From the NCBI GenBank assembly GCA_001566295.1, contig KQ964252.1:1-64000 (forward strand): a DNA stretch of 64,000 nt, written 5' to 3'. Source of the DNA: Microdochium bolleyi (lineage: Eukaryota > Ascomycota > Sordariomycetes > Xylariales > Microdochiaceae). Each line of letters opens with the position of its first letter. Position 1 is the first letter of the stretch. The position numbers and the translations under genes were made by a program. Positions 21,924 to 34,012 of the stretch are shown piece by piece. A model generated the notes under the pieces. That model was given only the letters and a program-made list of their open reading frames with translations. It was not told the origin of the DNA and searched no databases.

Positions 21924-24600
21924 TCACAGTCCAAACGTCGTGCCCTTCGGCGTATTGAGGTATGAGCAACCATTCCAGTCGCAGGTGTTCTTGTACACAT
22001 CCGTGCCCCACCAGGAGAAGCCCTTGGCAGCACCAGTGTAGAAGATGGCGAAGAAGATGACGATGCCCGCGATCGCGACAGAGCAGTCCATCGCGGAGCT
22101 GAGCACGAAGTTGTACCGCTGCCACCAGCCGTGCTGTGTCCTGCGGAGCCACAGGCCAAACACCAGTCCCACGATCGCCCATGAACCGTAGTTGGTGCCC
22201 GTGGCGGGCGGAATATAGTTCAGTCCGCCGAGAAACAGGGGCACATGAATCTTGGCGACGAGCTTGGACCGCGGGAAGATGTACTTCTTGAGGACCCAGA
22301 CGAAGACAGGAAGGAACGCGCCGAGGAGGAAGAAATACAGCAGGCCGCTGTAGAGCGCACCCGATGCGAAGAAGCGGCGGGGGCCGACGGCGCCCCAGAT
22401 CAGGCTCGTGTTGTAGTGCGTGCGGGAGAAGGGGCAGTTGAAGCCATTGGCGGCCTTGTCAGTGCAGATGTTGGGGATCGTGGTCAGCGCCCAGTTGAGG
22501 ACGGAGACCTGGGAGATCGTGCCAACCACGATGCCGACGCACTGGACGAGAAAGAGCTGGCGGGGTGGAATCTGTTGTTGAGACAAAGTTTCAGCGTTTG
22601 TGGGCTCGGCAGTGAGTGGCTAGCGAGGACTCACATTGCAATAGATGCCCAACTTCAAATCCTGAGCAAAGGCAAGACCCTTGATGCCAGAGATGTAGCC
22701 AAGGTCAAACATCCAGATATTGGCGAGGACCTTTCCGTCATAGAGGAACCCGGAAATGATGCGGCACAGAACTTCTGTTTGGATCTTGACGTTGGTCGTG
22801 GCGTAGACCCAGGCGAGCTAGAAAACTCTGTATGTCAGGTCATGTTTGCGGCCGAAACAAGAGATACAGGGGCCTGGCGAGCTGACTTACAGGCACAAAG
22901 AATATCATCGAGATGACGAATGACAATAGCGCGCCGTGCCATCGGAGCTGGACAGGATAAAACTCGCAGGCAAAGACGCCAAGGCCAATAGCAATGAGCA
23001 GCGCGATCAGGAACCACCAGGTTGGAACTGGTCTGTACTGAGGTTGTGGTCCACGACGGCTGAACTTCTCGCCCGAGGTAAAGAAGTGGCCGAAACTGGA
23101 TGACTTGTACACCTTGACAAAAGCATCGCGCTTCTCGAGGAACAGCCACACAAACAACGACGCCAGGGTCGCGAAGCATAGACCAAAGGTGTTAAGCGCG
23201 TACGTGACGGGCAGGTAGACGGCCGAGTACTCCTCGTACCGGGTGGCATTGAAAGAGAAATCGTCCGACTTGTTGATGACGCGCGAGACATTGTAGGTCT
23301 TGCCGGTATTGTCGTAGACGCTGTTGCTCTGGAAGGGCAGGTGTGCGGTGTACCATGTGTTGGTGTAGTAGAGAGCCGGCGAGACAATGTAGATCCAGAA
23401 TACTAGTGATGCGAGGACATTGAAAATTGCCCAAGAGGGGACAACGAGCGGTGAGCCGATATAGGCGATTTGGCTCCCTGGGGGTGTTTTTAGTAAATGG
23501 CACGCGCGTGTTTCCACATCACAAAGAGGCACTCACAGTCGAACGTGAACGGGAGAAGTCCCATGCCGCTCTTCATGCCAAACACTTGATTCACAACAAC
23601 ATTGTCTGGGGCTGCCCAGCAGATGAAAGTGAAGTAGCCCAGCGCCGGAAAAATGAAGTCCGGGAACCAGTACCAGCAGAATGAGATGCAGAAGGCGAGC
23701 ATGAAGAAGCGGTAGCGCGACATCTTCCACCCAGATCTGGGTCAGGACAGGTAGTCAGCAATCCCAGCCTCGTCTGTCACTGCCATCCTCTGACGTAGAG
23801 ACTCACCGATGCACACTCTCCTTCTCGTCGTCGCGTGAGTGCAGAGTGTGGTTGAGAGCAGTGTTGCCAAGGACGCCGGGCCAGATAAAGCCGGCAGGCT
23901 CAACGACAAGCGCCCTGAAGATGCCAGAGAGCGCGAAGCCGAAGATAATGGTCGCGAAGGTGATGGTCAGCTCAAATCCCCATCCAGCGTTGAATCCGTA
24001 GAAGTGGCGTTGCTCTGTTAGCACATCGGCACTGAGACGCGTGAGGAACGACAGGTTCGCGAGGATGTAGACAAGAATGTTCTCCTTGTAGTTGAATGGT
24101 CCTGGGTTCAGCGAGTGGCGGGTGCCCCTAACGTTCATGCCCCAATCTGGGACAATGTATTCCCAGGCCTTGCCGATGGGCCAGGCGAGGAACTGGACAG
24201 CCGACTGTGACAAGGTGACAGAAGGGAACCGGAACGTGTAGAGCGTGTTTACACCACTACCGAGGATGCAGAAGGCGATGCCGATGGTCCACATCCGCAG
24301 GGTCAGGCAGGGCATGGTGGTGTCGTCCTCGCGCAGCCCCACGCCGGCAGCCAGGAGAATGTCGGCCGAGGGAGCTGAGGATTCATCTGGCACGACGAGT
24401 TAGCCCACGGACTTGTTCTATAAGGTACAAAACCTTGATGCATCGCGCCGTTGTTGTTTCTTACCGCTGTGGCGTCTTCTTTCCTCTACGTCTGGCGTAT
24501 CAGAATCTGATGATGAAGTGGCACTGGTCTCCGGCAGGCCCTGAACCTGAGTGACCATCTCCTTGCCTTGGAGGTTGGCAATATCGTCTTCTTTCTGCAT
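21924..24600 (-). CDS. Oligopeptide transporter, OPT family
   Basis: The start at 24600 (MQKEDDIANLQGK) gives a short acidic cytosolic head. At least five introns follow, including 24464-24387, one starting at 23806 and others near 23530, 22890 and 22600. The OPT signature NPGPFNYKEN lies near 24105-24075. Other typical blocks are RFPSVTLSQSAVQFLAWPIG, RYRFFMLAFCISFCWYWFPD, and IPNICTDKAANGFNCPFSRT near the end. About 14-16 hydrophobic segments are present. Family members import small peptides or glutathione-like compounds with protons across the plasma membrane. An in-frame Met at 24699 exists upstream, but the added residues look non-coding. Confidence 0.9.
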
Positions 24601-25723
24601 GTTTTGCTCGGGTCGAGTCTGACAGGATGAATTTTGTATACAGATAAAACCCACTGTCTCACGAGGACGGAAGAGCAAGAGCAGTGATTCGAGGCCCAAG
24701 ATGGGCGATGCGAGATTGATAAGATCGTTTAATCAGTGGCACGTTCCATGCCGACCGGCCGAACCCGGCACGACGGCCGTCGTCCACCAAGCCACAACTG
24801 AACAGAAGGGGCCCAGGGAGCGCATGAGCCCCGTAAAATCCTGCCTGCCCGGTGGCATGGCCTCGCAAAAACCAGACTGTCCATTCAGCTCAATCATCCG
24901 CCTCCGCCGCGTGAGGTCGTGCAACAAGCTTTGTTCGCATGCTCGGCACGTCTGCTTATGCGAGCTGAGCCTGGTGCGACCCGCTTATTGGGCCGATAGC
25001 CTGATGTGCCCGATGTTACGGCTACACGGCACTTGGCTCCCCGGTCTCTGAAGTCCATTGTACTATCATGAGTGGCTGCGGCTGGATGGCGTGGAAAAAA
25101 AGGCGAGCTTGTCTCCACCTTGGTTGAAAGCTTGCGTACTCCCTTCTCCATTTCGAGTCCCACTTACAAGTCAGATTCCCTGGCCTTTACCTTATGCAGC
25201 TAGGTCCGTAGTCGGCTTGCAGGATCCCGAAAAGTCACGACATTTGCAAGCTAATTATCTTATCAATCGCACCAAGATCGGACGGCCTTGTGCTGTCTGC
25301 GGGCCCTCCGCTACATCTTATACTGGTCCAGCGTGCCGACTCGGTATTTTATGGTCCTATTTGGAGCAAGAAAACCGGCCCTTCGAAGTTTCCATTACCT
25401 TCATCGCTAGATCTCCTGTGTAGACTTGAGTATTGATACAAAGACAACCTCAAATCATTCATTCTATGCTCTTCGAGCGCTACGTCGTCTTATACGAGGG
25501 TGTCACATATAGGAAGCCTCCGCGTTTTGGAACATACGCCTTGTTCTCATTTTGGGTGACACGCAGCTTCAATGCGTTCGCATTCACAGCCATTCGGTCT
25601 CAGCTTGACCCAGGTCCGGATATATTTGGTCTCATCCCACAAAAACAAGTAGTATAGCAGTTCAAATAGTATGACAATATAAGATTCTTTTTTTTTTTTT
25701 TTTTCTTTCTTCTTTTTGAAATT
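24601..25723. other. Intergenic; includes poly-T tract
   Basis: About 1.1 kb with no gene seen. A run of 17 T at 25688-25704 lies just past the stop of the gene at 25724-26295. Confidence 0.5.
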
Positions 25724-26295
25724 TTAAACCTCGTACTTGGGTGCCGCCGCGCCATCCACAGACCCCTCATGCGCAGTTTCAGACCCAGCCTTCCGACTGC
25801 GCACAATCTTGGCCGCGATGACAACCTGAGAGATGGCCGCACCCAGCACGACAGCCGAGATGGGCAGCTGGATAATGAGGCTGAAGACGTCAAACGTGGT
25901 AACGGCCGCAACGACGATGACGAGGGCATGGATGCCCCAGATAGCCATCTTGACCGACGCAAAGACGAGTAGGATGACCGGACTTAGCTTCTCCTTGGCG
26001 AAGAAGACGATTTCGATGATGTCCAACACGAGTGTGACAATGGATATGATCATGATGGTCATGATTGTCGTGGCACTGTGGGCGTCGTCGTATAAGCATG
26101 GGACACTGTGGGCTCTGGAGGAGAGGTGTTCGGAGTTGTCGGTACTCACGCATAGCTGGTCCACCAATATTTGTTACGATAATGGGCTTCGTAAGAACCC
26201 AGGCCGAGGTAGGCCAGACATGCGAGAATTTGCAGAATCCAGGCCGCGAGGTTGTGGCGCTTGCGGCAGATATTTGGATACGTGCCGGTGACCAT
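25724..26295 (-). CDS. Small four-helix membrane protein (MARVEL-like)
   Basis: Two exons (26295-26150 and 26075-25724) give 165 residues. Four hydrophobic helices are visible: AAWILQILACLAYLGLGSY, TIMIISIVTLVLDIIEIVFF, LLVFASVKMAIWGIHALVIV and IIQLPISAVVLGAAISQVVI. A short charged tail ends the protein (RSRKAGSETAHEGS, then KYEV). The layout resembles fungal MARVEL-type proteins of plasma-membrane subdomains, although I cannot name a specific family member. No neighbour suggests its role. Confidence 0.75.
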
Positions 26296-27099
26296 AGTGA
26301 AGATTCTGTCTGGTCAGGCTGCTGTTAGGCGACACTGTTGCTGCGTGGAACTGATAGTGGAGGGCTTTGCAGCACTATACTCGAGTGAGGATCCTCACAT
26401 CCGTGTCGCTCGGTCACAGCATCTAGATTATTGTATATTCTTGTTCAGACCAGCGACTACCCAAATTTCTAGGCAGCCACATAAAATCGGCACAGCCCTG
26501 CCAATATACAAAGGGGTTGTCAGCCTTGGCAGTTGGTCGTGTGGGCTTCCTCATGTCGCCAAGACAAAGAGCCTCCACTTCGAAGGTGTTACGTTTCCTG
26601 CAAGTAACGTTTCTGCGCTCGACAGAGCTTGGAATGAATGATTTCAATAGTGGTAATTGATAGTCGTCTGTCTAAAAGGAAAGATTCTAAAGGAGTGACT
26701 GCGAGCACTGAAACTCGGTTTATATGCTCCAGGGGAGCTCTCAATGCTGACTCATCGGTGCTATGCGAGCATCAGTACGTACCTTACCTGCTCAATGTCA
26801 CAGAAGGTGTATCCAATTTCTTGCGCGCATGGGTTATGGGCTGCAATGCCGTGTTGATGGCGATGTGGCAATCCCGCAAGCTCATGTTTTCTTTTCCCCG
26901 AACGACTGCAGACTGCTTGTTAGTCTACGGCAGGACTCTGTGAGCATCAGTCATTCTGACAACCTCGAGGTCCTCTTATCATCGAGGGACAGTGCCTCTG
27001 CGGCTTCTGCATGTTTACAGCCTCAAAACCGGCTACAAGACCGCCAAGACGCTGCAACGCCGAACAGCCCCCCATCGTCAGCCAATGTTACTCACATCA
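26296..27099. other. Intergenic; nothing recognised
   Basis: About 800 bp without a supportable gene. Confidence 0.45.
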
Positions 27100-27862
27100 T
27101 ATAGGTCCAACCGCATACGGCAAGAGGTGGCTGCGCCTGGTACCCTCCGCCGCCCGTCTCGGACCCGGCATGAGATCTGTATCGAGTTACCAGACACGGC
27201 ATAGCTGAAGCCCACGTCGCCACCCCTGGCTCCATCGTACACCCGCGGGTACGTGCCGTTGGCGTTGACCTTGATCTGCCCATCCGGCTCCGGACCGGGA
27301 ATGAGCTTGCGGACTACGAACTCGGCCTGCGAGCCTATCTACCAAGACACCACCGCCATGCTGCCCTCCGGCGTGTGCGCAAACTGCCTCGGAAACAAAT
27401 GTGCCGGCCTAGACGCCCCGAGTACGGAAGGATTGCTGGGAGTTCAGTCTTCCGCACGGGTAAGCGTGTAGCGGTTGCCTCCACCCGGAGGTCGCCTTCC
27501 CCGCGCGCAATCACGGCGCTCATACCGCTGACATAATACCATATGTTGCTGTCCGGGCGCGGGGTGCTCGTGTCGCCGTTGTTGTCGAGGTAGCGTGCCG
27601 CGCGGGGACGTACGCGATCGGTCGAGATGGTCGATGTGCTGACAACGAATGCAATGGCGGTGACGGATGCAGTCACTGTGGTGGTTGCCGTCTGTTGCGC
27701 GGTGGCACCAGGACTTGCCTTGGTGGTTGTGCCAGACGTTGTGTGTACTGTTCCCGTTACGGTCCTGGAGTTGCTGGCCAGTGGAAGGCATGTAATTGGC
27801 ACCTGAGCAAAGCCTAATCCGGGATCACAGTCGGTGTGGGGTATATTGGGATGTCCAAGCAC
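27100..27862 (-). pseudogene. Possible secreted Thr/Ser-rich protein gene or relic
   Basis: Minus-strand sequence shows a Thr/Ser/Val-rich stretch (ATTTVTASVTAIAFVVSTST) at about 27710-27620, followed by WYYVSGMSAVIARGEGDLRV. In a shifted frame further left comes VNANGTYPRVYDGARGGDVG. The two halves do not join in one frame, and the second is preceded by a TAG at 27339-27341. The composition suggests a cell-surface or secreted protein. I cannot assign a family and found no intron with good signals that joins the parts, so it is either a gene I could not model or a relic. Confidence 0.3.
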
Positions 27863-28221
27863 GTAGAGCAGACGCTGTGGTATCCACGTTGATGGCTGGT
27901 TCGACGACAGAGATCACTGCGCTTCAGAAAGAGAGACCGGATCGGGAGACAGGGGGGTTTTAAGTACTTGTCAGCCGGTATCAGAGTCCTCTCCTGCCAT
28001 TTCCTAAGCATCAAAAGGTTTCCACAGAACTTCCAATAGCTGATCCTGTTCAAAGTAGTTCGCTTGCGCACCCCCTGAGCTCAGCTTTCTGATCGTGCCT
28101 GGCTAGGGCCAAGTGGGAGTCTAGACTCTGACGTCTGTACCAGACAAAAGTTGTCAGCCGAGTCGAACCCAAGGGGTTGGGCGGTAGACAAACTCCTCCA
28201 TCTCGTGCTCTGCCCGCCTTC
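27863..28221. other. Short intergenic region
   Basis: 359 bp with no clear gene. Confidence 0.4.
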
Positions 28222-29814
28222 TCAGACACACTGCCAGCTATCAGCCTCCTCAACCGGGCCAGGTCCCTTGTACACATTCCGGGTCGGATATTTGCAGTGT
28301 CTCCGCTGCATCACGACCTCGCCCTTTGCATTCAGCTTCTTTCCCAGGATATGCTCAGGCGGTATCCCCTCCTCGACCCAGCGCACCACGCTCGCCAGCA
28401 CATTTCCCTCAGCGTACCCGGCATCAGTCTCAAGGTTACCGCCAACCATCTGCGCGCCGGGCCCGCCACGGCAGTGTCCCGTGCCCGAGACCCGGAAGTA
28501 CCGGTAGAACTCGTCGAGTTCTGCAACGGGCGCGTTCATGGTACGGGCGACGTGGTTGTAGTACCGCGCCGAGTTCTCGCTGCTGATCTGGTCGTCGGCC
28601 AGGCCGTGCCAGTGCAGGATCTTGACGCCGGCGTCCCGTGCGGCGCTCAGGTCGCCCTGGAATGTCGCGGTGTCGAGACCGCTGGACCGGTCGAAGACCC
28701 GTGCGGCGTCCATGTCCAGCGGTGACAAGGTGCTGATGTCCCAGCCCGGGTTCGCGTACAGGACGTACCGGAAGAAGTCGACGGGGTATTTCGGTGGGGA
28801 GCCATTGAAGATGCCCGCGGTGCCATTGGCGCCGGGCTGGAGGCGCGGGTAGATAAACGTTCCGTTGGTGCCGTGGACGTCGGCGAAGAGAGCACGGATA
28901 GAAGCCGCCTGGGCGGGTGTGATGCAGTTGCTTGTGTCGACATGGTTTCCTGCTGCCGCTGCGTCGCCACAGAGGAGCTGCTCGGGCCGGTACTGGCACA
29001 GGCTCGGATCCTCAATGATGCCGTCCCTTGCGCCGTCGAGGCCGTCGCACTGCCTGTTGATATCCGCATAAACGAGCTCCCACTGCTCTGGAGAGAGCCA
29101 CGTTGGCGAACCCTTTGGTCCCAGTATTTTGTACCCGTTGCCCGTCGAGTATATCAGCGCGAGGAGATCGAATGCCGGTGCACCTGCAACGATGCCGTCA
29201 AAGTCCCCGGGAAACAGCTGAGCCTCTTTGAAACCCTGGCGCCCGCCCGTCGAGCAGCCGAGGTAGTACGAGCGTGTGTGCGGCATGCCGTATGCCTGGT
29301 CGACCAGGGACTTGCCCGTCTCGGCCTCGAGGTGCACGGCGCGGTACACGTAGTCCTCCCACACCCCCGGGTTCTTGTAGAAGGATTCCCCCTGGTTGCC
29401 GTCGTGCCCGTTGTTGGTGCCGATCGTGGCGAAGCCATACTTGGACCCGTAGCTCAGGTCGTTGTATTTGATACAGCCGCCCAGCCCGCCGTTGCCGAGG
29501 CCCAGGAAGCGGCCTGTCCAGGTGTCCTGCATGGGCAGCCAGGCCTCGAGCGAGACGTTGCTGGCAGGCCCCGTCTCGCGGAGGAGCTGCACGCGGCAGA
29601 CGTCCACGGTGGAGACTTGTGATTGGAGGCACGTCGGGTGGTTGTTGGGGAAGGTGAGATTTGTGCCTGCAGGAACAAAAGAGACATCGAGGACGGTGGT
29701 GTTGGGGAAGTGTACTTTGCTCGCGAGTGCGTGGCAGTCGTCCGACGACTTGAGACCCATGGAGCCTAAGACGCCTAGTGTCAAGGCCAAGAAGCCTGCG
29801 TTTTGTGTCTTCAT
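28222..29814 (-). CDS. faeB: Feruloyl esterase, tannase/FaeB family, secreted
   Basis: Intronless, 530 residues, the usual length. The N terminus MKTQNAGFLALTLGVLGSMG is a signal peptide. The family's CS-D-HC triad is present: the nucleophile Ser in GCSTGGRQG with Cys just before it, Asp in HGLADDQIS, and His-Cys in SGTGHCRGG. The two Cys normally form the disulfide that holds Ser and His together. A DGIIEDP stretch and Asp-rich loop (CDGLDGARDGI) resemble the calcium site seen in this family. The enzyme releases ferulate and related hydroxycinnamates from cell-wall arabinoxylan or pectin. It lies 1.2 kb from a Dal5-like anion carrier and within 6 kb of a carboxylesterase. FaeB and tannase cannot be separated by motif alone. 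Confidence 0.88.
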   Translation of the reverse strand: MKTQNAGFLALTLGVLGSMGLKSSDDCHALASKVHFPNTTVLDVSFVPAGTNLTFPNNHPTCLQSQVSTVDVCRVQLLRETGPASNVSLEAWLPMQDTWTGRFLGLGNGGLGGCIKYNDLSYGSKYGFATIGTNNGHDGNQGESFYKNPGVWEDYVYRAVHLEAETGKSLVDQAYGMPHTRSYYLGCSTGGRQGFKEAQLFPGDFDGIVAGAPAFDLLALIYSTGNGYKILGPKGSPTWLSPEQWELVYADINRQCDGLDGARDGIIEDPSLCQYRPEQLLCGDAAAAGNHVDTSNCITPAQAASIRALFADVHGTNGTFIYPRLQPGANGTAGIFNGSPPKYPVDFFRYVLYANPGWDISTLSPLDMDAARVFDRSSGLDTATFQGDLSAARDAGVKILHWHGLADDQISSENSARYYNHVARTMNAPVAELDEFYRYFRVSGTGHCRGGPGAQMVGGNLETDAGYAEGNVLASVVRWVEEGIPPEHILGKKLNAKGEVVMQRRHCKYPTRNVYKGPGPVEEADSWQCV

Positions 29815-31040
29815 TCCGAAGGGTGCCGGCTCACGGAGTCTGAGAGCTGTGTAGAGAGTCTATAGTGATAATACCGTGACACTCAATACACGCTTGCTGG
29901 GAGGTCTTCTGAGAGATATCCAGTCAAGAGGGCAGGCAGGTTATGTATCCTCCCCAGTGGGGAAATAGCCTCGGCAGGTTTGAGAGAGCCATTGTTGTCT
30001 GAAGAAATGCATATGCATGAATCAAGGAAGCTACGTCAGGCCTCCTGCCGAATATCTGCCAAAACATAACCCCAGATCCCCCCCGCAGGCTAGCTGGCTA
30101 ACCCGCGAGGTAGTGGATTATGCATATTTGGCGATCTCGCACTCCCCACACGTTGTATCCATGTAACCGCCGACCCCTGGCATTCACCCCAGAGCAGGGT
30201 CTCAGACAGCTGCCCTTTCAGTCTAGCGGGCAATCAATCCCCGCCGCCACCGGTCATCTTCCGAAGGGTATCGGGTGCGTTTGTGATGCCGCTACTAACT
30301 GCCGGCTACTACTCTTGGCGTGCCCCGGACTTCTTTGTTCAGCCAAACAGCGGTACGATCAGGACTGGATACTTGTTTTCCCCTGTTCATCTCGTCGTTC
30401 TCACTTTGGCCATCACAGCAGCGGACCGGAGAAATCTTTCCCGCGGCTGAAAGCTGCCCCGGCAGGACTTTTTCTCGGCTGACAGCCATTGTTCAATTGG
30501 ATCTTTGGCTGGCCATTACCTTCAGCAACCACGTGCGCTGCATTGTTGTCTGAGTCTGATCCAAACCTCGAGTCATGCTGACCGGGCATGATTAGCGTAC
30601 TCTTGCCGTTCCATCTTCTCAGTCGCCGGCGCGGAGTAGTCAGACCTCCAGCCAAAAAATAAATAGTGCCCCCCTGCCTGTTACAACCATAAAGCCCTCT
30701 GACTCGCAAGGAAAGATAAGAACATGACACAGCCACCCTGCAACCGTTCTTCCTCTGCTTTCTCGTCATGAGCCCGGTCAAATAAGGCGGTTATGAGCCC
30801 GTTTTTGGTCAGGGTCGAGGCGGAACTCGATACAGTCAGCAGGATGACAACCATTCCCTTTCTTAACTGGAGACGACCCCTTTCCGAGACAAGGATCAAG
30901 ACAAGCCCGGTGCCACGTACCAATTCCGGAGTATTCGACATGCAAATGAATCATGCGCTTGGGCACAAGATGACTCGAGAGAATCCGGGCATTGGCTGGA
31001 ACAACTCGATACATTGAGTGAATTAATCCCTAGACCTGAT
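29815..31040. other. Intergenic; nothing recognised
   Basis: About 1.2 kb holding the upstream region of the feruloyl esterase gene and the 3' side of the Dal5-like carrier. No supportable gene. Confidence 0.45.
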
Positions 31041-33033
31041 CTAATATTGGTACTTGAAGAATATATTCTCACGATCCGTCATATCGGCCTCGGCATTCAG
31101 TTTCCCTAGTCTCAGGGCCTCTTCCTCTGAGATACCGCGCTCGGCAATGATCTTGGCGCGGCGCTTATTCTCCCAGACGTCTTCAGTCCTCGAAATGTCA
31201 GCTTTTGCGAACCAGAACTCCGCTTCTAATGTGCAGCAGCACAGAAGAGCAGCATTTTTTTTTTTCGACTTACAGTAGAACCGCCAGCAAGCTATGCAAG
31301 TGAACTCAACGCAGTACAGGACTCCGCAAGCCGTTAGCCCTCGGAGGTACTTGGGCGCATCGGACGCGACGAACATCTGCGCACCGATGGCGTTGCCGAC
31401 GCAGTACGCGATGAACAATATAGTGGAAGTGACAGTCTTCTTTGTCCGGCCAGCGACGTTGGAGGGGAGGAAGGTCCAAATCACTGATGGGGACAAACTT
31501 GATTAGACAAGGGCATCATGGAAAGTAGGGGGAAATAGAGGAAGAAGGGAATGGGAGGAGATTGCGTACTGAATCCGGGAAGAACGCCAAAAACCTGCAT
31601 AATGTACATGCCCCATCGAACCCAGAGCATACCATCGCTGGGCAGCAGGGCGAGGGCCAGGAATCCCGTGAAGGCCGGGACCAGGGAGAACATCATGACG
31701 ATGACTGTTTCAAGGGCGTGTGAGCATTGTTTCCGTTATAGAGCTTAGCATTGTCTTTATGACTTACATCGCCAGTTCGGCTTCTTCAATGTGATCCATC
31801 CGGCAAACAGAAACCAGCAGATTCTGCTCAGAGTCAGCCATGACTGGTTGCCCAAGGATTCGGCAATACTCACGAGACAGCATAATATGGTGTCGAGCCC
31901 TTGAGCAGAGTATCCAGCGGAGTGAAGCCAAATGACTGCCAGATGAGTTTGCTAAAGGTGGTCGTGGCACCATTTGGCAGGGCATTGATGATGGAGACAA
32001 AGAAGAAGAAATATGTCTGGGGGTCCTTGAACGTGTCGACGACCTGGTACCACTTGAACTCGGAGCGCTTGTTGCGATCGGAACCAGTCTGGTTGGCAAC
32101 GACCCGCGCAATGGCCGCGCGCTTCTCGTCCTCTTTCAGCCAGCGGACCTCGCGAGGCGTGCCGAGCATGAACCACACGAGAACAGCGTCGAACATGGTT
32201 AGCGCACCGAGGAAGAAGGAGATCCCCTTCCAGGGCGCGAGGCCGCCTGGGTTACGCTGGGCGTGGAGGCCGATGCCGTAGTTGATGAGGCCCGTGATGA
32301 TGTTCATGCCCGCGTTCGAGGTGCCCCAGACGACAGTGCGGAAGGTGTGCTCGCGGGAGGTGTACCAGGTGCCCGTGATGAGGATGAAGGTGGGTGAGAT
32401 GGTGCACTCGAGGGCACCCTGGATTGCGCGGAGAATCATCAGGTGCGTGAAGTTCTTGGCAAAAGCAATGCACATGACAATGATCCCCCACATGAACATG
32501 ACGATGGCCAAGAACTTGCCCACGTTGTACCGCTGCATGACCCAGTTGGCCGGACCTTTGTCGGTGACTGTATCAGCAAGAGTCGGGACAAGCGCAGAGC
32601 AACCAAGGGGACGAGGAACATTACCCTCGAAAACCATGTACGTTAGGTAGAAAATGGTCGTGAGCCAGTTGAACTGCTCGCCGACGAGCCCCGTGTCCTC
32701 GCGAATGCCGAAGACGGCCTGGACGCTGAGCGACGTCTTGTCGGCCTGCTGCGTGCCATAGCAGATCCACATGACCGGCAGCAGACACAGGTCGATCTTC
32801 CACAACAGCTTGCGGAAGTAGGCGTCCGAGTACTCGGTCGATGCCTCGATCGTGTCGATGTTGAGGGCTTCCGGCTCCTCACCCTTGAGCTCGGCCTCGC
32901 CTTGGGCATCCTCATTCTTGTCGCGCGTGTTGATGGCTGCCACGGGCTGGCCTTGGCTAATCGGGGCCAGCTGGATAGGGCCGCTGACAGAGCCGTCTTG
33001 AGGGTTGTCAGTCTTGTCGTGGTCCAAGGCCAT
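31041..33033 (-). CDS. MFS transporter, anion:cation symporter (Dal5-like) family
   Basis: The gene starts at 33033 (MALDHDKTDNPQDGS). The first intron (32624-32568) keeps the frame open, but removing it restores the expected EGVTDKGPANWVMQR. At least four further introns lie between 31870 and 31220. The protein has a cytosolic head, then helices such as LLWKIDLCLLPVMWICYGTQ with ADKTSL, VMFMWGIIVMCIAFAKNFTH and LMILRAIQGALECTISP, the last being typical of the allantoate/vitamin permease family. These carriers import carboxylates, ureides or vitamins with protons. Given the esterases on both sides, an aromatic acid is a possible substrate, but no motif shows it. It is divergent from the carboxylesterase at 34013. 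Confidence 0.85.
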
Positions 33034-34012
33034 GCTGGCGAAGTGGTTGTTTCTGAAGGAATATCACGTGTGGCTGCCTAGACGGGCGTGCAAGGAGAAG
33101 ATCCTCTAGTGGTTTCTCTGGAAAGTCGAAACACGGCAAGTCAAACAATCCAGACAGTGCACTGCTGCTCACGCGAACAGACACGGAGAACGTCGATAGC
33201 AGGAGCTGGTGTGATATATGCCAAGTTATCGCTATGGCTGTTGTCTAATCAACACCACGCTGCGGGCGCGAGGGGGCATCCCCAACGTTCCACCTTGCCA
33301 AGAAGTCGCTGATGTCCGACCGGTCAATCATCTTGACCCGGCTACATCGACGCCTGAACCCAACATTGCAAGATAACCGTCGGCTGCGACGTCGGACATG
33401 ATCCCTGCATGCTGTTCCTCTTTTTCCCCACAAACAATGGCGGCTGGCGCGAGTCACGCTGCCGCGGTCACTCCGGCCCCGATCGCTCAGCGCACCTGTG
33501 CCAGCAAGGTCGTCGGTTGCAAACCACACCCTACGATGCACCAACGCAAGAACGACGTGGTTGTTGTATTTGTGGAATACGGTTCGAGTTTGAGAGAACA
33601 AGAGGCATCGCTGAACAACAAAAGGCCGAGGCAGCTTCGATGCTGCGTCCTGATCAACCATAGTAGCCTTCCGACCCCGGCTCATGATCGGCCTGCTTCT
33701 CCACACTTGGTCATGTCGGCCATTCATCAAGGAGCGAACCCCAGAGGAGAACAGCGCTTGTCCTTTGTCGCAGTGCTGTCAACCAACCAACAAACCAATC
33801 AATAACGCGGCGATATCTCGGATGGCGGAAGGTGTCAATGTTCCGCGATCCGTCCCTTCCGAATTGATCGATCGTCACTAGTCTCCCAAGGCCCGTGCAA
33901 TGATAGGAGAGTTATCGGATCTAGCTCCCGCGCGGCCGTAGTCAGCACATCGGAGTAGACCTGCTCGCCACCATTAGGAAGATAGCTGACGCGCACTGCA
34001 ATCACGTGGCTA
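33034..34012. promoter_or_regulatory. Divergent intergenic region, Dal5-like carrier / carboxylesterase
   Basis: About 980 bp between two divergent starts, with no supportable gene. Likely holds both promoters. Confidence 0.5.

Noticed and set aside
28160..28185. Minus-strand GTTCGACTC resembling a tRNA T-loop
   Set aside because: No stem pairing and no cloverleaf around it.
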